Source: Gigaspora rosea (lineage: Eukaryota; Glomeromycota; Glomeromycetes; Diversisporales; Gigasporaceae). Taken from it: a stretch of DNA of 64,000 nt. Position numbers and translations under genes: made by a program. The notes beneath the pieces were generated by a model that had not been told where the DNA came from, made no database searches, and saw only the letters and a list, made by a program, of their open reading frames with translations. The stretch is taken from assembly GCA_003550325.1 (NCBI GenBank), contig QKWP01001151.1, positions 1 to 64,000 of the forward strand, given 5' to 3'. This document shows, one piece after another, positions 57,030-64,000 of this stretch. Every line of letters begins with the position of its first letter. The stretch's first letter is position 1.

Positions 57030-57113
57030 GTATGGTAACATAGCATTATTGGTTTGTTGTTACTCCCCAAGCCTTGTAACAAAAAGTATAGAGTTCAAAT
57101 CTCACTAGAGACG
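57030..57113 (+). mobile_element. tRNA-derived SINE-like head
   Basis: TAGCATTATTGGTTTG resembles a polymerase III box A, and GAGTTCAAATCTC, about 45 bases later, is a good box B / T-arm. The predicted acceptor stem does not pair and the anticodon arm is unclear, so this is not a working tRNA. A tRNA-derived SINE or decayed tRNA relic is the best reading. The body that would follow (57114 onwards) was not delimited. Confidence 0.5.
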
Positions 57114-60109
57114 TTTTTTGAAAAATATATCTGTATTATAGTAACCTGAACTCTGAGCCTGAATTTGTAAATCTGAAAACCGGATTGCACCAACTTGTAT
57201 TAGAAGCTTTGGTATTATACAAGACAAATTAATTTCAGAAGGCATTAATATATAATAAATAGAACCAGCTTGGCAAGACCTAGGTAAAGGGCTAGCTAGT
57301 CTTCTAACAATACCCAAACATAAATCAGATAGAGAACTGATGACCAGAGCAGACTGACTGAAAGTGGACTAAGAGAAAGCAAATTTAACAATAAGAGGGT
57401 TTGGCAGACTCTACTAACTGGACTGCCAAATATTATTAGTAGAAGAAAAGAACATGTGAATCAGAAACATATACCAAGAAATGAGAGACCATAGTGCTTG
57501 CTGAGCAGACTGAACCTTCTGGGTTTTTAGATTGAAAATAGAATTACAACTAGGGAAAGAAAGCAACTAGGAATAAGGAAAGCTCTAGAAAAAATAAACT
57601 AAAAGAGAAAAGGGAAAATACTGGGCTCAGGTAAACTTTACAAGAGCAGAAGTAGGTAATGGTAGCAGTTTAAAGTAACCCCTGATTGCAAGTATAAACC
57701 TTAATGTGAATGTATAAATTACTAAAGCATAGGTCATACCTGTATGAAATAGGAAATGCTTTATCAAGTCTCCCATTGAGAATAAAGTAGTTCTAAGGAT
57801 GGTACAGAACTGGAACTGTGTTCTGGTAATACAAGATGAACTGGCAGAAAGCAAGAATTAGAGGGTTTAAATAGACAATGCCAGTATATGAGTTGCAGAT
57901 ATAGCAGCTAGTGTAGACCTTTGGGTAGCTACTTAAATAGATAACCAAAAGTTGCAAGTATGGCTAGTTATACTCTCATCAATATAAAAATAACAGATGT
58001 TCTCTATGTAGGACACTGAGGTTTACAATATTATGAATAGATGCCATGATCCCCAAAGTATACACTTTGAATTAAAAAAAATAAAATATAAAAAAAATAA
58101 TATAGAACATACTATACTAATTTGCTTATCTATATTACACAGAGTACCAATTTCTGAAATATATATAGATAGGTCAGGATTATTATAAAATTACTAAAAA
58201 TAGAAAGATTTGCAAAAAAACTTTAAAAATAAGCAAAATTTACTATAAATAAAAAAGATTTGCATAAAAATACCAAAAATAAGCAAACTAATACCTAATC
58301 TATCTATGCATATTTTAGGGTTCAAGTAATTAAAATACTAACTCTAACCCTATATGATACTAGCTAAGTATCCTGTCTGAAAAATAGGTTCAAAAAATTG
58401 GATAATATTTGTATCATACTGATCTGCTATAATTACTCTATACTATATAATTTTGTTTATCTTTACTATATTAATCTGTTATAACTAACCCTCTAATATG
58501 CCAATCTAAAAACTTTTGCTACCTAGTCAAATTAACTTTCAAGATTAGGTATAATATAAAATTAAAACAAAAATATACTAGATCCTAACACTAATATTAG
58601 TAAACAAAATTTTTTAAATTGGTAATACTAGAGTCTTAGCTATTAACTATAATACAGATTAAATTAATAAATACTAGGTACATAGTATTCTACAATAGAT
58701 CTGCCAAATATTTGCTTAGTATGTCAATAAGATACCAGAAGGTAAATTAATATAATAATTCTTTGTCAAACTTTTTACAAATACTAATCTATAAAAACTT
58801 TGTAGTTAGTATATTTATATATAACAAAAACCTTTTAGAAGCAACTTAGATCCAAAGTTCAGAATTATCATCAGGAAATTTTTAATATAGATAAATGGGG
58901 TTGAGTCAATAGAAATCAAGCAAATCGAAAATTTTTCAAAATTGAGATTTTTTAATAAAATAATAGAAAATTATATAACAATCATTTTTCAATATTAATG
59001 AAGGCTTGTTAGCATAATACCATTTTAAGATATTGTAGTTTACGAAGTATAGTTACACAAAACTTGTAGATCAGATACTATTCCGGAAATGTAAATCGAC
59101 CTATCCCGGATGTGCTAATTAAATTAATATATTATACAAATTATTATAAAACCTGGTACCACAGGATTATGGTAACCGTATAACAAACTCATGACGTTTA
59201 TTCAAAGTCTAAATTAAGGCCCAAACTGTGCTTTTTTTTAAAAAGCAGGTTTTAAAATAAAAAATTCTTTAGGCGAACTATAATGCTGTAATGATAAGGC
59301 ATAGGTTCGTTATTATGTAAAAAGAACACTGACTAGAGAACAAGCAAACTGAGAGTAAGGGCCCATAGAAGTTTATATCAGCTCTGTTAATATAATGTCA
59401 TAAAGTACTTGGGCAAGAAAAAAAAGCATGTCAAAATTCATATGATCAAATCTGCCAAGTGGAAGTTGAGACCTACCTGTAGCCGACAAAACATTTTATT
59501 GCTATAATAGGAATTACAGTACTTAGAGGGACAAACAGAAAACATCAAAAAAAAAAGATAACGAGAGCCGTCAAAATTTGAATTAAAGTTGAACAATATA
59601 AGCACAAAATACTTATCATTATATTTAAAAAGTTAGATCCTAATGTATGGGCCATAGATCTGGCAGTCATTCTGCATTATGTCTGGGGTTGTAAGCTTTT
59701 TAAAGAGATTGATTAGACGTGGAATAATGACAAAGTGATAGTGTGTAGCATAAATGATGCGATGTAGGCAGAACCTGATAAAACAATGCTAGTAATAAAA
59801 AAGTGTTAGAATGTACTAAAAGCACAAATAATTTGATTGATAATGATAACATTTAAGCAAATATAAATGGAGGGTAGAGCGTTCAAAAAGAATAACATAA
59901 AAGCATACAAGTATACTTTATCAAAGAATCAGGTTTGTAAGCAAGTTCTATTTATAACTTCGCTTTATAAAATGAAATACTATATCAGATTTTGGCATAC
60001 TTAGAATAATGCATAGATGACTAAGATAATGCATAGACGCCTGTTATTTTATGGTTTTGTGGTATATAAATGTTTCAATAATTTAATTTGTTTCTTTATC
60101 ATCACATTG
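57114..60109. other. Long intergenic stretch, no gene recognised
   Basis: Around 57180-57950 the sequence is G/A-richer than usual and could be a SINE body or a non-coding element, but no terminal repeats were found. A decayed MITE terminus lies near 58654. A small stem (CGAACTATAATGC and GCATAGGTTCG) is at about 59275-59312. Nothing else was seen. Confidence 0.3.
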
Positions 60110-63100
60110 ATGTCTAAAATTAAGAATCCTTTGTTTAATAGTATCTTTGCAGAAACGCATAGCGAATTAGAAACTCTAAACTATGAATTAAAGAGCTTTA
60201 TGAAGTTTACCAAACAAGTAGTTTAAAAGATGATAGCAACAGTAATAGTGACAGTAATAGCGATAATGACAATGATAATTTTAATAATGATGATAAAATG
60301 ATGAAACCAGAAGAAGACCAAGAAGGCGTGAATGATGTTTTTACTACAAGACAAGTAGAGGAATTTAAAAAAATTTATGCATTTAAACCTGTACAAGCTT
60401 CTCTTAAAAGAGAAAGTAAGTCTTCTGCAAGATTGGAAAAACAAGACGATAATGTATATTTAAGACAATTAAAAGAAAAACAATGTTGTCAAAAGCATTG
60501 TGTTACTAAAATTAATGAACAAGACGCTTTTAATAGATATCGAGAAGTTAAAGCATTATCTCAGGCGGAGAGCAATTTTTGCTTTTTAGGAATGATAGAT
60601 GCTAGCGCTAGATTTGGAATGTTGAATAGTAGTGTATCGAAGGCCTATTTAACAACCAATTACAATTTCATTGGAATATCAGTTTGCCAAAATGCTTTTC
60701 TTATGATATATGGCATTGGACAGGCTAGATGGAAGTCATTACGTGCACATTACCAACAACATGGATTAGCTCCAAAAATTCATAAATTGAGTGGACGTGT
60801 TAGTAATTCAGCAATTTCATTTGACACAGTTTTACATGTATTAAAGTTTATCAGAAATTTTTCTAACCAACACGGCCTGCCATCTCCAGGTAAAATCCAG
60901 GTAAAATAAACAAGAGTATTATTTTATTATTATAATCTATTATATTAATTATTTAAATTAATTATAGGGCGAAGCTTTAGAGATGACACTAGAGAAATAA
61001 TATATTTACCTGCATGTGAGAGTAAACGTTTATTATTTAAAACTTACGATAATATTGAAAATAATGATCATAAAATTAGCCTTTCAAGTTTCCTACGTAT
61101 TTGGAAATCATATTTTCCAGGAATTAAATTTTTAACCATACGTAGTAATTTATGTACTTTATGCAAAAATATGCGATTTGGAGCAAAGTATTGGCACAAA
61201 GATGAGGTTGAACAGAAAATACAAGAATGGAATGAACATTATAGATGGGCACAACTAGAGCGAGATATTATCAGTTTTATTTTTTTTAATTTGTACTTTT
61301 TCATATTTTCACTTAGAAAATTAATACTAATTTTATAATTTTATAATTTTTAGAACTTGTATAATGAAATCAAATTCTGCTTTAAAAGACTTACCCAATG
61401 TTTCACGCCCTGGTGTGCAAATTCGCTTGAATTCAAAAATCATATCTCCTGGGACTTCGCTGAGAGTGTTCAAATTCCTTATTCTACTCAACAAGAGGGC
61501 ACAGTTTATTTCAAATCTCCTTTTAAAGTACAAGTATTTGGCGTCTGTGAAGACAGTACTCCCGACAGGTAATTATAAAAATTAAAAATAAATATTGTAT
61601 CCTTGTATGCAAAATTATAATAGCCTCCAATTCTAATATCTATGATAATGGCAAAATAGAGCTAAATATTTGTGGGAAAATATTATCTTGGATAGTGTTA
61701 TAAAAATGAAATAGGTACTATTAATGATAAATTCTGTTGGGTATAAACAATATAAATTTAGATGGCATTATAAAAATGGAATAAGCATTGTTATAAAAAT
61801 GGAATAAGCATTGTTAAGAACAAAAAGAAGGCAACTAAGGTTAAAAGTAAGGGTTGGATTTGTTAAAAGTGAGGTATAACTTTTTTTAAAGCATATTAAT
61901 TTATATTGTTTATTATAAGGAATGTCTGAAAATTTTTTTTATAAAAATGTTAGGCACTATTAAGAATGAAAAGAAAGTATTTAAAGTGTATTTAAAATCT
62001 GCTGAAGGCGGTAATTCTGTTGGACAATGTAGTCTCGGATGGTATTATGAATCTGAGATAGTATTATTAATTAGAACGAAGAGAAATGTTTGAACGGATT
62101 AAAATCCTCAAAATGTATATAAATTGTATGCCGAGTTTGTTTAAAGTAAGTCGATTTTTTTAACTATTATATTTTATAAAAAATTATTTTATAAACTACC
62201 ATATTTTATTGAAAATAAGCACCCCCTTCGAAATAAATAATTTTTTTATAATTTATTATTTTATATTTAATATAATAATTATAATAATATAAAACTTTAT
62301 TTGTTGCAGTTTTTAAATTTCTCTTGATTTGATCCAACGTCCAACTATAGGGGCATCAAGCGACCATATGTAAATAATCTGAATCTCAAATCTCAAAAAC
62401 TTGATTTCAAAGCTATATTTACATGCATGCACATTTGTAATAACTTCTTCCTTTTATTAACGTTTGTCCCTAATAATTATAGTTACGTTAGTGGTTATGT
62501 CATAATATTCTAAACTCATGACTCATCGAATTACTTATCTTTAACCCCTTGTCCATGTGATTGTTGATGCCAATGTGACACTACTTAAGCTTTGGAATGG
62601 TATTTAAATTCTGCTAAAAGCAGTAATTCTGTTGAACAATGATATTGTATATAAAAATGGAATACGTGTTATTAAAAATGAAAAGAAAGCATTTGAGTGG
62701 ATTTGAAAATCCTCGAATGCAGGCCAGGTTTGTTAAAGTGAATTATAATTTTTTTAAGTTGTATTAGGATTTATATTATTAGGTATTTTAAAATCTTTAA
62801 TATGATAATCAAAATTTTAATTATTAGACACTTGTATTTGGTATTGAACTATTAGAGTTTTAGAATTATAGGCTATTAGAGTTTTTTATCAAAATTTTGT
62901 AACTATATTGAATGAATTGATATTTTTATATTTTTGTTGGATCTTGTCGCACTTTCTGTGATTATGTAACTGATAAGTAATTTTTTGATATCAATAATGT
63001 AATATTTAACTAGAATGATCTGGATTTGCACCAAAGCAAATTTTGTTCATAAATACCAAGATTTAAGAAAAACCGCAGGATGTAATAGATTTATCAATGT

Positions 63101-63912
63101 GAAAAATAGTTTATATTAATTAATACTGTATTATTATATTTGTAGATCAAGTATTTGATTCCAGAAAATGAAAATGTAGAAAAAGGGGCCGATGTAGTGA
63201 TCTCACTAGTTCACCATTATTTTATAAATTATAGTATTGGAGAAAAGCAAGTTATAATACATGCCGATAATTGTGTCAGTCAAAATAAGAACAATGCCAT
63301 AGTTCAGTATCTTATGTGGCGAATAGTAAATGGATTGCATGAAAAAATTACCTATTGTTTTATGGTTGCCAGTCACACAAAATTCAGCCCTGACGGATTT
63401 TTTGGTCTCTTCAAACTAAAACTTTGAAAATCTAAGGTAGACGATTTGGATGATCTAGTAAAAGTGGTTCGGCAATCCACTTTTGATGGATACAATTAGG
63501 CTGAAACTGTTTATGATGTAAACGGAAATAGACAAATTTTTTTTATAAGTAGCTCGAATTTTTAGCTCAATTCTTTATCAAAGTACTATCAATTCTTAAA
63601 CAACATCATTTCATAATTTCTAAAGAGAATATCGAAAAATTAGAGATTCGAAAGTCTTGCAATAGTATTTTAAAAGAAATTAATATTGCACGGGTTGATT
63701 TAATTTCTAATATGAAAAATGTATTTCCAGAAATAATTCTAGCACACAATATTAGTTTAGAGCGACAATGGTACTTGTACGAGGAATACGGCAGCACATT
63801 CAAGACCCGTCAAAGCGTGATAAATATTGTTCGAAACCAAACCAACCTAAGCCAAAAAAAGCTAAAACTTCCCCACAATCTACTAGTAATTAAATTTGAT
63901 AATCAAATTTGA
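60110..63912 (+). pseudogene. DUF7869-like DDE-type gene, multi-exon, damaged
   Basis: The first block starts at the ATG at 60110 (MSKIKNPLFNSIFAETHSEL). After a frame change near 60200 comes a Ser/Asp/Asn-rich linker, then CCQKHCVTKI, FLGMIDAS, GISVCQNAF, HGLAPKIHKLSGR and HGLPSPG up to 60889. A 78-bp GT-AG intron (60890-60967) joins in frame to RSFRDDTREIIYLPACES, NLCTLCKNM and WNEHYRWAQLERD. A later exon (about 61354-61568) has SWDFAESVQIPYSTQQ and FGVCEDSTPDR. After a long interval, 63146 onward gives GADVVISLVHHYF, IIHADNCVSQNKNN and HTKFSPDGFFGLFK, and the tail RQWYLYEE ends at 63910-63912. WDF, HADN and SPD supply an acidic triad typical of RNase H-like DDE proteins. Stops at 63425-63427 and 63497-63499 and frame mismatches at two exon joints mean it is probably inactive. 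The family name is from memory; a transposase origin is inference. Confidence 0.65.
61569..63145 (+). other. Large putative intron of the DUF7869-like gene with repeats
   Basis: About 1.6 kb between the exon ending CCCGACAG|GTAATT and the exon after TTGTAG, far longer than the other introns. It contains two to three diverged copies (about 61740-61900, 61930-62160, 62600-62770) of a unit with AAATCTGCTGAAGGCGGTAA, TTCTGTTGGACAATG and GTTTGTTAAAGTGA. This suggests that repeat insertion expanded it. The exon phases across it do not agree exactly, another sign of decay. Confidence 0.5.
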
Positions 63913-64000
63913 TATTTCAATCTTTTTGTTATATAATTTTAAATATTACATTTTAAATATCATATTTTGTTTTATTTCAAATTTTAATAACCATAACGTA
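63913..64000. other. 3' flank of the DUF7869-like gene
   Basis: AT-rich, reaches the window end. No terminal inverted repeat is seen. Confidence 0.3.

Noticed and set aside
57030-57113. Functional tRNA gene
   Set aside because: The acceptor stem does not pair and the anticodon arm is not clear; a SINE-like relic is more likely.

Overview
The window is very AT-rich nuclear DNA from a eukaryote. The evidence points to a fungus, most probably an arbuscular mycorrhizal (Glomeromycotina, Rhizophagus-like) genome. This rests on small GT-AG introns (about 62 and 78 bp), a decayed kinase of the TKL-like type that is hugely expanded in those fungi, an ML/NPC2-like secreted lipid-binding relic, a DUF7869-like DDE-type gene, Ty3/gypsy LTR retroelements, a Tad-like LINE end, and a dense population of hAT-like and TA-targeting MITEs. 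The organism call is inference. No rRNA, CRISPR array, intact tRNA or clearly intact host gene is visible. The window reads as a transposon-rich, gene-poor region in which nearly everything coding is decayed.

Layout. 1-1.8 kb: AT-rich sequence with short interstitial telomere-like repeats, then the 3' end of a LINE with a poly(A) tail abutting a lone MITE terminus. 2.6-3.2 kb: T-rich low complexity with one unresolved base (N). 3.7-4.6 kb (-): protein-kinase pseudogene with a visible 62-bp intron. 6.5-8.4 kb: three MITEs with readable target duplications. 9.4-10.3 kb: an isolated Ty3-type LTR. 10.9-13.2 kb: diverged tandem array of a roughly 100-bp unit, split by an 804-bp foldback element. 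13.8-15.0 kb: two MITEs, one carrying a nested MITE. 17.0-28.0 kb (-): an old, heavily broken Ty3/gypsy element whose integrase region was hit by a foldback MITE and by a 1.28-kb hAT-like element that itself carries a 247-bp MITE, and whose RNase H side was hit by another hAT-like element.

28.1-30.6 kb: a large element with inverted arms of about 0.5 kb. 30.8 kb: a GC-rich island. 31.6-32.2 kb: a cruciform-forming palindrome and a 20-bp periodic block. 32.5-33.4 kb: a hAT-like element. 34.4-45.3 kb: a tandemly duplicated unique-looking segment; one copy was interrupted by a second, younger Ty3/gypsy element (35115-45191, -) with near-identical LTRs, a GTGT target duplication and a Cys-rich region between protease and reverse transcriptase. 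46.9-47.3 kb (-): ML-domain pseudogene. 47.6-49.0 kb: hAT-like element inside an older MITE. 50.9 kb: hAT-like element built of GGACATGTCC-like words. 52.3-53.5 and 54.1-54.7 kb: two further tandem arrays. 56.6-57.1 kb: a MITE and a tRNA-derived SINE-like head. 60.1-63.9 kb (+): a multi-exon DUF7869-type gene with an RNase H-like acidic triad, damaged.

The genes do not form a pathway. The coherent story is transposon nesting: the order of insertions can be read from target-site duplications, and several elements (hAT-like, TA-targeting foldbacks, Ty3) each have more than one representative or shared terminal design here.
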